A DNA stretch of 64,000 bases. It comes from Costus lasius. Taxonomy: Eukaryota > Streptophyta > Magnoliopsida > Zingiberales > Costaceae. How positions within the stretch are numbered: the stretch's first letter is position 1; each line of letters begins with the position of its first letter. The stretch is taken from positions 5,935,957-5,999,956 of the forward strand of contig CM050450.1 of assembly GCA_027563935.2 (NCBI GenBank), given 5' to 3'. A program made the position numbers and the translations under genes. This document shows positions 47,299 through 60,330 of the stretch, piece by piece. Under the pieces are notes generated by a model. The model did no database searches. It was not told where the DNA came from and worked only from the letters and a program-made list of their open reading frames with translations.

Positions 47299-50200
47299 AT
47301 GGAGATACAACGGAGCTCCGGCGCCGGATCTGGGAAATCAGGCACCTATACGCCGGAGATCGACGAATCGCTCCACTTCGAGGAAGAGATCCAGAGCCTT
47401 ATACACCCTAGCTTTGACGGGTCTCCAAGGGCTGGCTGCTCGTTCACCGCGCTCCTTGGGCTCCCGGCCCACCAGGCCGTAGAGCTCCTCCACCAGCCGA
47501 GCTCCGGCGTGCCCCCTGCCTCCGCTGTGGCTTCGTCTTCCCCCACCGCCGCGGAGCTGTGGCAGTTCCGCCTCGGTGAGCACGAGCCGATGGCGGCGGC
47601 GGCGGCGGCGGTTCCTCCACTCGACTTTGCGTTCGGCTGCTCCCCAACCTTCCCCTCCGACGCAGCACTCGTGGATCGCGCCGCCCGGTTCTCAGTTTTT
47701 GGTACCGAGGACTCCCCGGCGTCAAGCTCCTGCGGCGGTCCCTCGCCTAGGCTGAAGGCGGAGACCCTGGACTCCGATCCGCTTCCGACCGTACCAATCC
47801 TCACCGTGAAACCGCAGCGGCCGGCGAAGAGGAAAGAGACTGTGAAGAAGAGCAAGGTAAGGAGCAACTTTTCTAGGGTTTCCCTTTCCGGCCCTTTCCG
47901 GTCCTTTCCGGTAAGGTCACCTTCCTCTCTCTCTGATGGCGGCGAGGCGTTTCCCCTAAACGCTGCAGGCGAAAACTCCCGCGAAGAAGCGTAAGAGCGC
48001 GGAGGAGAATACTGGCGGTGAGAAGCTTCCTTACGTTCACGTCCGCGCTCGCCGAGGAGAAGCCACCGATAGCCACAGCTTAGCGGAGAGAGTATGCGTC
48101 ATTAGCGTCTAAATAATCATTAATTAATTAGATCTGCTTATTTATTCACTTGCTCTTATTAAATAAATTGTGTATAGGCGCGGAGGGAAAAAATTAATGC
48201 GCGGATGAAACTTCTTCAGGAGCTGGTTCCTGGTTGCAGCAAGGTCAGTTTTTCATTACTTGATTACTTTATTTAGCTGCTTAATATATGGTCTGTAAGC
48301 TTAATAGTTCTAATTCTAATTTAACATGAATTTATAAAGGCACTTATTCACTGTAAAAATAAATTTACTACCAATAAGAAAAAGTTGAAAAGACTTGTGG
48401 GAGATAATGGTCTTTTTGTGGGAGGTCATCGCCTGGTGCTAAATGACTCGGATCCGACCTGGCCTACCAAACAATATGTCGGCTTGCTTTCGTAAGCTGC
48501 CTTGTCTGGCTTTTAATTTGGGTCCTCCACTATTTGGAATTTTCTGGTCGGATCTGTGAAAAAGACAAGAGTAAAAAGCGGAGTATCATTTCAAATTGAA
48601 TCGAGACTTTATATATCTACATGTATTATTGTATTCCTTGGGTTTCTGTGTATATTTTCAAAAATCTTCCTGTACTTAGTAATTTTATTTTCCTCATGAA
48701 TTGAGAAAATTTCATAGGCGGGGACACCGCCTAGAAAAGTTAAGGATTAATCTTAACCATTGTTATTGCTTTGGGAATTGTGCAACAGTTGATGAATCTG
48801 CACAACACTTTATCTGCATGATATTTAAAGCAATAGCAAGGGTTAGATTTAACCCTCCACAACAATCCTAGTGGAGACTCCTAGCGGAGACTCTGCCTAG
48901 GAAAATTTTCATGTGAATGACCCATATGATGATTTTACCATATGACATAGTTTTAGTTTTTTTTTCTCACTCTTATATGTGATGTTCTTTTTGACTCGTA
49001 TAATATCAAAATATATGATAAAGAATAAAAATAATTCCTCACCATCGTTAACTAGATATTCAAAATTATTCAACCTAGTGATCTGAATCAGCTAATATGT
49101 TCGGATGACTAATTTCCAAATTAGTACTTTGCGATATCTTTTGAACATTTATAGACAAGGAAATAAGGCATGTATGCATTACAATATTTTAATTGTAATT
49201 TAGGTAGAATTTTAAAACTATGCCTTGAATAACACAGGAGCATATAATAAAGTCTGTATTCCTATTAACATAATACTTACCAAATTCCTAAGTGGTGCCA
49301 AGACATTTATCAATGATTTGATAAAATGCATCAACTTGTTAACACTGTAATAAGATTAATTATAATATTATATATTATTTACTGAATCTCATATAATCTT
49401 TACTCAGTTTAATCACTTTAGTCAAACAAAATTTTGCAACACTAAATGTCGATGATTATAATTTTGATATTTATTGAAGTGAGATTGGTTTTGCTTAAGT
49501 TTATTTATTTCAATTAAATATGCATTAATACAGTAGTTGGGTTTAGAATAGTCAGAGGAAGACATATGTTAGTATTTCGGAAATCTTTAAAATTTAGAAT
49601 AAACAGTGGTTAGAGGGTTTGTACGATGGAGATTATATGAGTGAACACTCAATATTATTAGCTTTGATCAGTATTGCTTCATCACTCACCATACTAGAAT
49701 TAAAAAGTTGGTAGGCATAAGACAAAAGTGTGAAAGTATAGAGTTAATAGTTCGCTGCAAGCTGATGATGTTTGTTACGAAGCATAGTGTTTTTTATGTT
49801 GGGGAAGTTTAATTTTTGTTACTGCAATTAATGAATCAATATATGCAAATCCTATTTCGATTAAGCGATCATTATTGAGATCAAGGAGACAATTTGCTAC
49901 TTTGCTTTCCAATTGTTGCTACTGTATGTTCTGGATTAGCTATTTGGGTCAGTGAGACATTGGGTTTCTACTGGAGTGGATACGCTGATACGTGCAAATG
50001 GTAAATGTGACTTCAGGCCACAGTTGTACCATGCTTAGAGTTGGATCCAGATAATCGAATCTAAAGATTTTGTTCGACTTTTGAGGTGGAAGGCTCGTCT
50101 TTTTGTAGGCGGATGTAACTGATGCAGCTATATTAAAAATATGTTCTAGAACCAAACACATTAAAATATGCGCTTATATATCCTGGGGCGACAGACCAAA

Positions 50201-52640
50201 TTTCTGAATAGAAATCCTATATATTCAAGCTATATAAATCCTCATCAGAAGGCGTGACCGTCCGCTCAGGTGGAATTATCAAAATATAGAAGACTTGAGT
50301 CCGAATAATTTTTTTAATCTATTTTGACTCTTAAATAAAATGTTTACCTATCGTAGTGTTGAGAGTTGAGACTCAGATCTTTGCGTCAGAACTTATTTAG
50401 CATAGAATTTATCTCTCAAATTTGTTATATATTCATATGTATGTAAAGGTAACTTTGCTTGATGTGTCGACTAATCATTGTTCTGCAAAGTATTCTTCTA
50501 AGATTGATTCCTTTTTTTTCTATTCGAGAAGCTAAATTATACTCCATGATTAGATGCGCAGTTATCTAAATAATCAATTTAACTTATTGTTCAGTTGCCT
50601 GAGACGGAAAAAACGAACCGAAAGTGAATCATCTTATCTCATATGTTTGTGTGACGCAGATAACAGGTACTGCTTCAGTGCTTGATGAAATCATCAACCA
50701 CGTACAGTGTCTCCAAAGACAAGTCGAGGTGCGCAGCTCGCCGATCCACCACCCACTCTTTCATTCTCTTGATTATGGCAATCTTAAATTAACTTTTGAC
50801 AACCTCTCGCTCTAATTTATCGTTGATAGTTCAACTTCCTTTCCATGGAAGATATAAGTTAGTAGTGCATAACCTATTCCTCCATTGTGATTCTCAGTTA
50901 CTGTCCATGAGACTCGCGGCGGTCAACCCAAGGATCAACTGCGGCCTCGACAGCTTTTTATCTGGGGAGGTACACCTTGTCTCTGTTCTCTGAAACCTTT
51001 TTTTTCTGACTCCCAACAAGAAGGGCCAAAAGTTATAATAAATTGTAATAACATTTCCAACAGTTGATGATTGTATGTCTCGGCATTCAAATCTTTATTC
51101 ATCTGTCTGTAGCATATACGGCTACACTTTTATATCTCACGAGTACGTTATTAACTATTTTGGCCTCTTAAATGACTGTAATGTACCACATGGTCTTTAT
51201 TACAGTTTGAATCTCTAACAGCGGGAAACGGGAGCGGCATGGCCTTCGACCCCGCAATGTGGGCATCGGAAGTAGCTGTGGTTGCGAAACGGATGCCGCA
51301 GCAGCACTGCTGGCACGTCGATCTGTTCCGCCCACATCAATCGTCACCGTTGTGGGAGAGGGATGTCTCCGCCCAACTCAACCCTGAGGCATCGCTCTTC
51401 GTCTATGACTCTACCAATTCCGGTAATTCCTACGTGACTTCTGATATATATGTTCTTATGCTTGTACGGAAAAGTTATTATTTTTTATGATACCTTAGTT
51501 CTAGTCACTCATATTCATAAGTTGGTTGCTGAAAAAAATATCAAGGTAGGTACCTGCTTTCCACAAAAGATTGATCGAAGCTATCAATGAATGCTTCTGG
51601 CAGTAACTCACCCGTTTCCTCTCCGCGTTTAATTGGTCTGCTTCCGGCCTCTCGTTATTAAATCTGGCACCAATTGTCCCCTTGGTGTATAGAAGTTCTT
51701 CATTACTGTTTGCCAACTATCCCGTCTTTTATCTCCTACTGTCTAGTTTGTCAGGGGGAAAATGGTATCGCAACTACTATCTGTGAAGTCGCTGTTTTTT
51801 CTTTCTTCCTCACAGCTGCACAGACCGCGTTTGGTTTGTTCTTTTTTACATATCTGCATTTGCCACTTGTTCCTTGCCAAAACAAGCATCGGCTTCTTTT
51901 CTTGATCAATTCTGCGAGTAACTTTGGCAGTTGCTGTTTTGTTCTGTCATCATACATAGGAATCACATAGGGATTTCACTTTCTACTACATCTTGAACAT
52001 ACAACTTTATTTCTCTTTTCACCGTGGGGCCATGGACATGCGTGATGTTGTCCGTATAACCTAGCTTGGCAAGGAGGAACATGTCATTTACTATTGAATG
52101 TTGTATAGGTATTATTCTTGACTATGAAAAACATCTGACCTCTTTGACTATCTGATTTTTCCTTCATGTTTTTTTTTGTTCTCGTCTGAATCTAATACCA
52201 GATGCGTTGAAAGAATGATATGCTTTATCAGCAATAGGTTCTCCTGATCTCATCAACGGTCACATGTTGCTTGACTTGGTCATTTTTTTCTTTTGAGATC
52301 CTCTGATCTCTACCAGTTATTTGCAGACTGCAACATACATATGATCCTTGGGAAAAAAAAAATCTCCACGATGATCCTCATGCATATGATGAGGGAGAAA
52401 GCTGTTGCTTAAAATAAAACGGTCTTTACAATTACGTGCCATTTCTTTGGTCTAATACAGTTAGATTACATACTGAAACTCTTACATCGGTTCATCTGGA
52501 TCTGGCATGTATTTTGTAGCCATCAACACCAGTCTTTCGAGTATAATCCTTTAAGCACTAAACTAAATTTTACCACTTATTTCCTTATTTTTGTTTCTGT
52601 AGTGCCACCAAACTCAAATCAGATGAAGGAGGAGGTCTAA
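47299..52640 (+). CDS. bHLH transcription factor, bHLH48/bHLH60-like
   Basis: Seven exons join in frame: 47299-47856, 47969-48091, 48178-48243, 50660-50728, 50898-50969, 51206-51422, 52603-52640, giving 380 residues. The N-terminal half has [18 protein letters not shown] and [10 protein letters not shown], conserved in the bHLH48/60 group. The bHLH region spans about 207-272, with [19 protein letters not shown] leading into [18 protein letters not shown]. His222-Glu226-Arg230 form the H-E-R set that predicts E-box/G-box (CACGTG) binding. After the helix, [13 protein letters not shown] and GLDSFLSGE are typical of subfamily XII. All borders are GT-AG. The in-frame GTG at 47,269 was not used because ATG 47,299 gives the family-like start. 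Nuclear regulator; targets unknown. Confidence 0.93.
48244..50659. other. bHLH gene intron 3
   Basis: A 2.4-kb AT-rich intron (AAG|GTCAGT to GACGCAG|). No insertion or gene recognised. Confidence 0.65.
51423..52602. other. bHLH gene intron 6
   Basis: A 1.2-kb intron (G|GTAATT to TTCTGTAG|) ahead of a 38-bp terminal coding exon. No inserted element recognised. Confidence 0.65.
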
Positions 52641-52984
52641 ACTGCAGCCGTTTGTGCTTTCATAATAGCATATATAACAGCCATATGTACAGTGCTGACT
52701 ACATATTAGGTTGAGCGAGAGTGAGTTGAAAGAGAGCTTGGTTAGCACTACCAGCTCCCTCGATCATTAATTGCAAAGCATGATACCCTTAATTCCCTAT
52801 ACATTGTGGCTGTATAAAATTTTATCTTCCCGTTCAAGCAGCGTTAATTTAAGTGATTCAAGCTCGTGTATCATTTATGAATCAGAATCAAGTATGAGCT
52901 GCTTTAGAACAGAAAATTCGATGAAAATTTGAATAGGTGCCCTTACGTTCTCCAATATCATGTTTAAAATTGTTGAAATAAACG
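52641..52984. other. bHLH gene 3' flank
   Basis: Likely 3' untranslated region and spacer following the TAA at 52,638-52,640. No other feature seen. Confidence 0.5.
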
Positions 52985-52994
52985 GTGTACAGCG

Positions 52995-53104
52995 AAAAAA
53001 AATCTTAAGCGAATCTCACCCTTAATTCACATTCGGATCCCTGCATGCACAGATCCCAATCTGATTGGACGGTGGGATCGGGCATCCGCTTAAGATTTTT
53101 ATTC
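52995..53104. repeat. 110-bp MITE
   Basis: A perfect 10-bp direct repeat GTGTACAGCG (52985-52994 and 53105-53114) surrounds inverted ends AAAAATCTTAAGCG / CGCTTAAGATTTTT. TSD length and ends suggest a miniature Mutator-like element. Confidence 0.75.
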
Positions 53105-53245
53105 GTGTACAGCGGTACAGCGATACCTCATGTTCACACTCCTGTTTGCAGTTTGTAGTACTCCATCAAGGTATGTTATCAATTTGATCATCTGATTACG
53201 ATATTTTTATTTAATTAAAGGACAGCTAGCCCGAGAAGGCAGAAA

Positions 53246-53690
53246 AAATTTGGAGCACAGCTCCCTATCCAACCATTAAAAGCACTTTGAGATTCGTGCT
53301 TCATACGATTTTTAATACACTGGTGATAAACATAAATCACGAGGTGTATAATACGAATCCAAAAGCGCTTTTAACAGTTGGATAAGAGTGTGCTCCAAAA
53401 TCCTGAGCAGTCGGATTTTTAGAGCACAGCTCCCTATCTAACCATTAAAAGCACTTTGAGATTCGTGTTTTGCATGATTTTTAATGCACGAGTAATGAAC
53501 ATAGATCATAAGGTGTATAACACGAATCTAAAAGCGCTTTTAACAGTTGGATAGGGAGTCGGCTGCTCAAGATTTTTGGAGCACAGTTTCCTATCCAACT
53601 ATTAAAAATAGTTTGAGATTCGTGCTTTGTGCGATTTTTAATACACGGGTGGATGAACATAAAACACGAGGTTCTTACCTCGAAAGATCT
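53246..53690. repeat. Tandem MITE cluster, two full units and one partial
   Basis: Each unit of about 155 bp starts GGAGCACAGCTCCCTATCCA, contains CACTTTGAGATTCGTGCTT, and ends with complementary CGAATCYAAAAGCGCTTTTA then ACAGTTGGATA. Units begin near 53,252, 53,422 and 53,578; the third is cut off near 53,680. Each unit is itself palindromic. Confidence 0.7.
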
Positions 53691-53809
53691 GATGTTTAAC
53701 TCACGCCTGCTCTTTCAATAGCAAATGCCTTCAGCCTATATATAATGGCTCCATTGCTCCATTGATTTAACACTTCCTGAAAGTAGATAAATTGATCCCT
53801 TCACAGTTC

Positions 53810-53850
53810 ATATATATATATATATATATTCACAATTCATATATATATTT
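53810..53850. repeat. TA microsatellite upstream of the PPR gene
   Basis: Two runs of TA repeats at about 53,811-53,829 and 53,839-53,848, within 90 bp of the PPR start codon; one may serve as a TATA element. Confidence 0.6.
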
Positions 53851-53893
53851 CCGCACGTTTCTAAACCATCTCCCCGCTTTATTTCACCGTTAG

Positions 53894-56850
53894 ATGCACA
53901 GCCGAGTGCGAAGCGTACTCTTCAAAGCCGCCACCTGCCCGGCCCAACTCTCCCGCCAAGGGTTCCCCGCTCACCTCCCGCCATGTCCGAACCCGAAGCC
54001 CCTCTGCCTCGGCGGCCCACTGGCCCCACTCTGCGACACCCTCTCCGAGATGACCGCGCTCGGCGCCGACGTCGGACCCGGCGGCTACGACGCCCTCCTC
54101 AGTGCATGTATCGACCGGAGAGCCCTCTGCGAGGGCCGAATGGTCCACGCTCACATGATCAAGTTCCGCTTCGTCCCTTCCGTGTACCTGGCCACCCGGC
54201 TGCTCATCATGTACGCAAAGTGCGGTTCGTTGGACGATGCTCACCAGATGCTCGAGACAATGCCCGAGAGGAATGTGGTTTCCTGGACCGCCATGATATC
54301 CGGGTATTCTCAGACTGGGCATTGCTCCGAGGCCTTGCAGCTGTTTGCTAAGATGATGGGGACGGGTAAAGTTGAGCCTTTTTTTTAATCAAATATTGTT
54401 TTCGTGTCAATCTTCTTGTCTGAAGAATGACATAGCGATGCATGTTACAGTTACACTTGCGGAAGCCTTGTCTTCTTACCTAGGTTTTCAAGCCCAAAAT
54501 TTGAGTAATATGGATACGAGCAAAGAAATTTGTTGATTGAATATACCTTTTGACCTTTATTGCATCATGAATCTTATAATTCATATGCATAATTTAGGTA
54601 AGGACTCCTTAGCCATGACAGGGTAGCATAGATAAGTAACACAATCCACATAGTTGAGAGCTTCCCTCCTAATTAGTTTTACTAGTTTGAGCTTACGAGT
54701 TCAGATTTAAACTAGTATGGATGTGAGAAGTTTAGCTTCTAGCTGGGTTTGTATAATCAATACAATGGATACCACTTGAGTGCACTAGCTTGTCACATAC
54801 TCTTGTTTTCTCGTTATTTCATAACATGGTGATAATATTTTTTGCTTTTAGCAATTTATGCCTACATATTACAAAGTAAGAGGGTGCTTGCAGTTGCGTC
54901 AATTGGGTATCTTCTAGATTAGGTAATCGACTTGTTATACTATTCTCATCTATGTCCCGTAACTTTTGTGGAGCTTATCTATGAGAGCAAACTAAATGAT
55001 CCTTACATGTATGGTAATCATTATCTTGAAATGCTATCAAAAGTTTCAGCGAAGCAGTATATGTTGTGAGTTTATGTGTAACTAAGATTCATGGTTTTAT
55101 TCTCTTTAACAAATATCTTTCCTCTTTCAAATAACCAGATAAGGCGACAGGTTAAACCCTATAATTACTTTGCCTAAATAATTGAGAGTTGAAACAGAAA
55201 AAGTCCACGAGGATTAAAATATAATTTCAAGGGGAAATGTAGAACCAGACACTAGGTGAAGTTGAGCTTGGTACCTTTGATTCACATATCTGTATTGCCT
55301 ACTGAATCATTGTGAAGTTAGGATATGGAGATGCACATCACTCAATTGAATCAATTCAAAATAAATCAAAGGTTTAATGCCACTTGAACTTTCTTATATT
55401 GTATAATTTCACAGGTTTGTTGCCCAATGAATTCACTTTGGCAACGGTGCTAACTTGTTGCGCTGGATCTTCTGGCCCAAATCTTGGCAGGCAGATTCAT
55501 TCCCTGGCACTCAAGACCAACTTTGATTCCCATATATATGTTGGGAGTTCCCTACTTGATATGTACTCCAAGGCTAGTGAAATCAATGATGCTAGGAGAG
55601 TTTTCAACATGCTGCCTGACAGGGATGTAGTTTCTTGCACTGCCATTATCTCTGGATATGCCCAGTTGGGCCTTGATGAGGAAGCCTTGGAAATGTTCAA
55701 ACTACTACACAAAGAAGGAATGGATTGCAACTATGTCACTTTTGCCAGTCTTTTAACTGCGATCTCCGGGCTTGCTTCTTTGGACTATGGCAAGCAAGTC
55801 CATGGTCTGGTAATTCGATGTGAAGTTCCATTTTATGTAGTTCTACAGAACTCGCTGATTGACATGTACTCAAAATGTGGAAGCTTGAAATATTCAAGAA
55901 AGGTCTTTGACAACATGCATGAGAAATCTGTGATTAGTTGGAATGCAATTCTCGTGGGTTATGGTAAACATGGTTTAGGAAGTGAGGTTGTCCGGCTCTT
56001 TAATTCCATGATCCAAGAAATGAAGCCTGATGGTGTTACTTTCATGGCAGTTCTATCTGGCTGCAGTCATGGTGGATTGGTCCATGAGGGTTTGGACATT
56101 TTTGATTATATGGTCAAGGATCAAAAAATGAAGCCAGAAATAGGGCACTATGGATGTGTCATTGATCTACTTGGCCGTGGTGGAAGAATCGAGAAGGCTT
56201 TAGAAGTTATAAAAAGCATGCCATTTGAGCCAACGTCTGCCTTGTGGAGTTCACTTCTTGGTGCATGTAGAGTTCATGCTAATGTCTCAGTTGGTGAGTT
56301 TATTGCTCGAAAGCTTCTTGAGATTGAGCCAGAGAATGCAGGAAACTATGTAACACTTTCTAATATCTACGCTACATCAGGAAGATGGCAAGATGTGACC
56401 AGAGTGAGGGAGTTGATGAAATTGAAGACTGTGACAAAAGAACCAGGGAGAAGTTGGATCAACCTTGATAAAACCAGACACACATTCTACTCCAGCGATC
56501 GATCGCATCCACAGAGAGAAGAAATATTTGTCAAGATCATGGAAGTGTATGAGAGGATTAAAGAAGCAGGTTATGTTCCGGACCTCAGCTGTGTATTGCA
56601 TGATGTGGACGATGAGCAGAAGGAGAGCATACTACTACGGCACAGCGAGAAACTGGCAATAGCTTTCGGGCTCATGGGCACCTCCACAAATGTACTGATT
56701 CGTATAACGAAGAACCTCCGGATTTGCGTTGATTGTCATAATTTTGCTAAATTCGTGTCAAAGGTGTATGGAAGGGATTTATCTGTGAGAGATAGCAATC
56801 GTTTCCACCTAATTGTCGGAGGAACGTGCACTTGTGGAGATTATTGGTGA
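53894..56850 (+). CDS. DYW-type PPR protein, At3g13770-like
   Basis: Exons 53894-54365 and 55415-56850 join to 635 residues. PLS-class pentatricopeptide repeats run from about residue 60 (GGYDALLSACIDRRALCEG) through RNVVSWTAMISGYSQTGH, RDVVSCTAIISGYAQLGL and KSVISWNAILVGYGKHG, then E/E+ motifs (SALWSSLLGACRVH, KEPGRSWI) and a full DYW domain ending CTCGDYW. Deaminase-type zinc and catalytic residues are present: His567-Ser-Glu569 and Cys595-x2-Cys598, plus His622, Cys629 and Cys631. The phrase pattern closely follows Arabidopsis At3g13770 as I remember it. Family role: site-specific C-to-U RNA editing in mitochondria or plastids; target unknown. The N-terminus is basic and Ser/Ala-containing, compatible with organelle import. 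The intron (1,049 bp) interrupts the second repeat region, whereas many PPR genes have none. Confidence 0.93.
54366..55414. other. PPR gene intron
   Basis: G|GTAAAG to TTTCACAG|, AT-rich, 1,049 bp. No inserted element recognised. Confidence 0.75.
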
Positions 56851-58481
56851 TCATTGAATTCTTTTATTGATCTCCTTCCTCATTCCTCAGGCCTTGTACT
56901 GAACAAGCCTTGCGCACTTGAGAACTTTCCACACACCTACATGTTCGACAGATCTACTTCACACATTTTTGCATCAGATACGACAGGATAAACCTGCAAT
57001 TGTAAGGTGAGGTCTTCACTCCATAATCCTTGTGCAAGAGTAGTCCTATTTATCAGGGACACCTGATGCTTTTCTTTCTGCTCCGTGGAACGACGTGGAG
57101 AGGTATTTGAAATCGTTACTAAAGATGAAAGGGTCGATTTTTCAGTGATGGCGAGCACATCTTCTCGGTTGAGCTACAAATTCACAAATGCAACCGCGTG
57201 AGAATTCAGAGTTTGTTCGAAAGATGAAACAGCGTTTGCTGGCACTCGGCATAAGCACCGCAACTTTCTCTTTCTGGTCTTCCGATCACAGTCGGTGTAG
57301 CGAAGGAGTGTTCGAGCATTTTATAGTTGCTCTTGCGGGATTGGAACTGTAGAAATCCGTGGGAGATGTTCCTGCCTGCAAGTCAAAAAAGCATTTCTTC
57401 CGCATCACATGGGATGTCGCACGACCACTCTTACTAAATACCATTTTCTGGATATAGATGCTAAAGTTGAAAATGCATCAAATTTTGGCATAAAATGTGG
57501 TTCTTGAAACTTTTCTAGTGGTTCTGTTACTCCTATGATGGAAAAATGATTTTGATCCCCCAATATATTGATTTCCTTTATCCACTGAGGTGTATTTTGC
57601 CACGCAGCAATATGAGTAAACTCAAAAGAAATTCCGAAGAAGCCATTAAATTGATCATTCCAACAAAAGTTTTAGTCATCCCTCGACGCATTGTTATTAA
57701 ATTACACAAAAATCTAAACAAATAAACATGAACCAATTTCACCACCAATCACTACAGAAAAACAGGCACTACTCACTTCTCGGCAGTCGGCAGGTTGTGA
57801 TAGGCGATGCACATATTCCTTGCCAAGTATTAGCAAACAAAGTGATTGAACTATAAAAACCGATGCACCATCTAAACAGATGAGAAAGAAAAAGGCCCAG
57901 AAAATGTCAACGGTAGGTGGCATGGCTGACCAGACATCACCTAAAAGGAGGTATTAGCATGAACTTCGAAATACAAAGGGGTAAAATAGAGCAAGTACAT
58001 GTATGAAATTCAAATACTTTAACAAAAACATCACCTAGCTATAGAAGCCACTTACCCATTAGATGCAGGCATGCAGTTCTAGTTTCCGCATCATTTGAAC
58101 AAGCAATACAACTAGATAGATGGAAAAGAAATATAATCTTGGACACCATTTCACGCACTACTTGATTATTACTACTACCATTGATAAAATATGCCGTGAT
58201 AACCATGATAGTAAGTTTCCAGCCTAACCGAAGCAAAAGACAACATACTTTGTCTACCAAACCAGAATAACTTAAAGCATACACACCAGATCGAACAGGC
58301 AAACCTTTTCCAGTTAACAAGATAAAGAGTTCTTGTGGCTGCAAGATGCCCAATGCATCATCGTTCCAGCCATTTATAGCAACAAAGGACACCAATAACC
58401 AGCCAACTGAAAGAAAAGGCATGATAATGTGGAGCTCATCAGAACAGAATTCATTGATCCTCAGCAGTTCAGCCCCAGCTC
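56851..58481. other. Intergenic, PPR and A20/AN1 gene 3' sides
   Basis: Convergent 3' flanks. Open frames at 56,937-57,158 and 58,039-58,422 (minus) are unrecognised. The second lies just below the A20/AN1 stop and may be 3' untranslated sequence. Confidence 0.45.
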
Positions 58482-58991
58482 TTAGATCTTATCAAGCTTT
58501 TCAGCCTTGACAATAGGGTTTGCTTTGGCAATGGCATCCTGGGCTGCCTTACGGTAATCAAACGGGCACTCATGCTTATCAGAATAACGGTGGGCAGCAC
58601 AGAAAAGATTCCCGCACCGACAACTGAAACCAGTCAGACCAACCCGTTTCTTGCAAGAGCTGCACCTGTTTGGGCCTTCCTTCAACTTTGCTTCTCCAGA
58701 TTCACTTGAGATTAAAGCATCAGAGCACTGAGCCGAAGCAATTTTCAGCTCGACTGAGCCAACAGCCACATCAGTATTGCCAGAAGCAACAGGCTCCTTT
58801 CCGTTGCCACTGCCATTCACGAGACTGTCTATCGACGATGCTGCTAGCTTGGCCTGCTCCTGCTTCAGAATCATGTCCTTGTGGCACTTGGAGCACATGT
58901 TCATGGTTGCAGCGCTTCCGAAGAAACCGCAATTGTTGATGCAAAGAATTGGCCCTTCAGGGGCTTGACAGCCAGTCTCCTCGTGCTCCAT
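58482..58991 (-). CDS. A20/AN1 zinc-finger stress-associated protein
   Basis: A single coding exon of 169 residues. A20 finger with Cys17, Cys21, Cys33 and Cys36 ([20 protein letters not shown]); a variable Ser/Gly/Ala linker; AN1 finger with Cys110, Cys113, Cys124, Cys126, Cys131, His134, His140 and Cys142. It ends in KAEKLDKI, typical of the plant SAP family (OsSAP/AtSAP). Family members bind ubiquitin or act as E3-like regulators in abiotic stress responses. A leader intron is likely: donor AAAG|GTTAGG at 59,815, acceptor GATGCAG| at 59,003, with the first leader exon about 59,816-59,930, rich in TCTC repeats. The ATG at 58,991 starts [13 protein letters not shown], the standard family start; upstream in-frame codons belong to the intron. 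No key ligand is missing. Confidence 0.95.
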   Translation of the reverse strand: MEHEETGCQAPEGPILCINNCGFFGSAATMNMCSKCHKDMILKQEQAKLAASSIDSLVNGSGNGKEPVASGNTDVAVGSVELKIASAQCSDALISSESGEAKLKEGPNRCSSCKKRVGLTGFSCRCGNLFCAAHRYSDKHECPFDYRKAAQDAIAKANPIVKAEKLDKI

Positions 58992-59815
58992 TGCCAACTC
59001 TCCTGCATCACGATAAACACCAATTAAGAACAAGGACTTCAGATGTTAATTGATCAAGATGATTAATAAGACACAAGCAAATCTCTTAAACAATATGAAT
59101 CATAGCATAACCTATGTCCTCAAGTTAAACACAGATGCCCAACGAAGAAGACACACATGAAGAAAATAATACATGAAGCAACTTGCTCGGAATACCCCAC
59201 CTATCCGATTGAGGCATCATGGCTATGTAGGCACGATCTAGTGATAAAATAAAATAAAAAGAAAAAAAGGTGAACAGAAGAATAATGATCTAGAATGCAT
59301 CACAACAATATCTGAATCAGAAAGAACACAGAAGGGGTGCAAAAGATTACTTTTATTCTTTCTAAAAGAGCGATTTCGTATCTTTCTCGCAAAATCACTT
59401 TTTTTATTTTTTGCGATTCCAACATCGATCTAACTACGAAATTAAAAAAGAAACTAACACGATCTAACATCAGAGGAGGAGTGTCAAGAAAAAAGAAATG
59501 AAACAAATTGCAAGCCCTGAAAACATTTCAAAATGAAAAATTCTCCGATCAACACGTACGAGAGATAACGAGAGGAAAAAAAAAATAAAACCCTCATCAG
59601 GATATCTAGTGAATCAGAGAAAAAAATCACCTTTTGGGAACGTCCCTCGACGCGATTCACCTGCAGCAATCTCCTTCAATGGAAACACTTCTCGATCCCT
59701 ACAACATATATCGAGTGACCGAACAACCCTCAATATCACCACCAAATGGAAATCACAGAGGAAAAAAATGAAAGAAAACCGATCAAAGAAAGGTTATTCG
59801 AAGCGAAGCCCTAAC

Positions 59816-59930
59816 CTTTCGCCGCCGGAAATCGCCTTGAGGGCTCCAAAAAGGAGAGTTGAGAAAGAGAAAACAAAGAAAAGGAAAAAAGATAGAGAGA
59901 GAGAGAGAAGAGAGAGAATGTTATTTATTC
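59816..59930 (-). promoter_or_regulatory. 5' leader exon of the A20/AN1 gene (predicted)
   Basis: On the minus strand, a CT-rich leader (TCTCTCTC repeats at about 59,895-59,915) runs to GGCGGCGAAAG|GTTAGGG. The TAAATAAC just upstream could be a weak TATA element. Leader introns are common in this gene family. Exact start is inferred. Confidence 0.5.
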
Positions 59931-60330
59931 CCTTAGTCGGCTCGCGTTTCGTAGCGTATATACGACGCTCTCGCCGTCGTCGCCTTATCTCAACTGCGCC
60001 GCACCGTGTAGTCTATGCGCTCGGCACCATCGGCCGTTCGAAGTGGCCCTGCACGCCACGCTGTCGAGCTCCGATTCGAGGAAGGACGGCACGGGCGTCC
60101 TCGCACTATGAATTCTATACGGATCTCCTATGATAGGACCGCGTGTTACGTGGCGTCGCCCGACCATTCTGACCAAATCCCAGCTAAGCCCCAGGCAAGA
60201 AAAAAAAATTTTTTGGGGAAGGATATCTTGCAATTGCTACGACCTACGACGATCGCAATAGGATGCTCGTATTTGTCCAGCATATATCTTAAAGCATATT
60301 ATACTATATAGTAAATGTTATATGATATTT
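59931..60330. other. A20/AN1 promoter side, nothing further recognised
   Basis: Sequence upstream of the predicted leader exon; the part to about 60,200 is moderately GC-rich. Open frames here are not recognised. Confidence 0.45.

Noticed and set aside
53246..53690. Regular repeats considered as a CRISPR array
   Set aside because: Plant nuclear context, units of about 155 bp that are palindromic, and no short repeat/spacer pattern.
58039..58422. 127-codon minus-strand frame below the A20/AN1 gene
   Set aside because: No recognised domain and a position expected for 3' untranslated sequence; no evidence for a separate gene.
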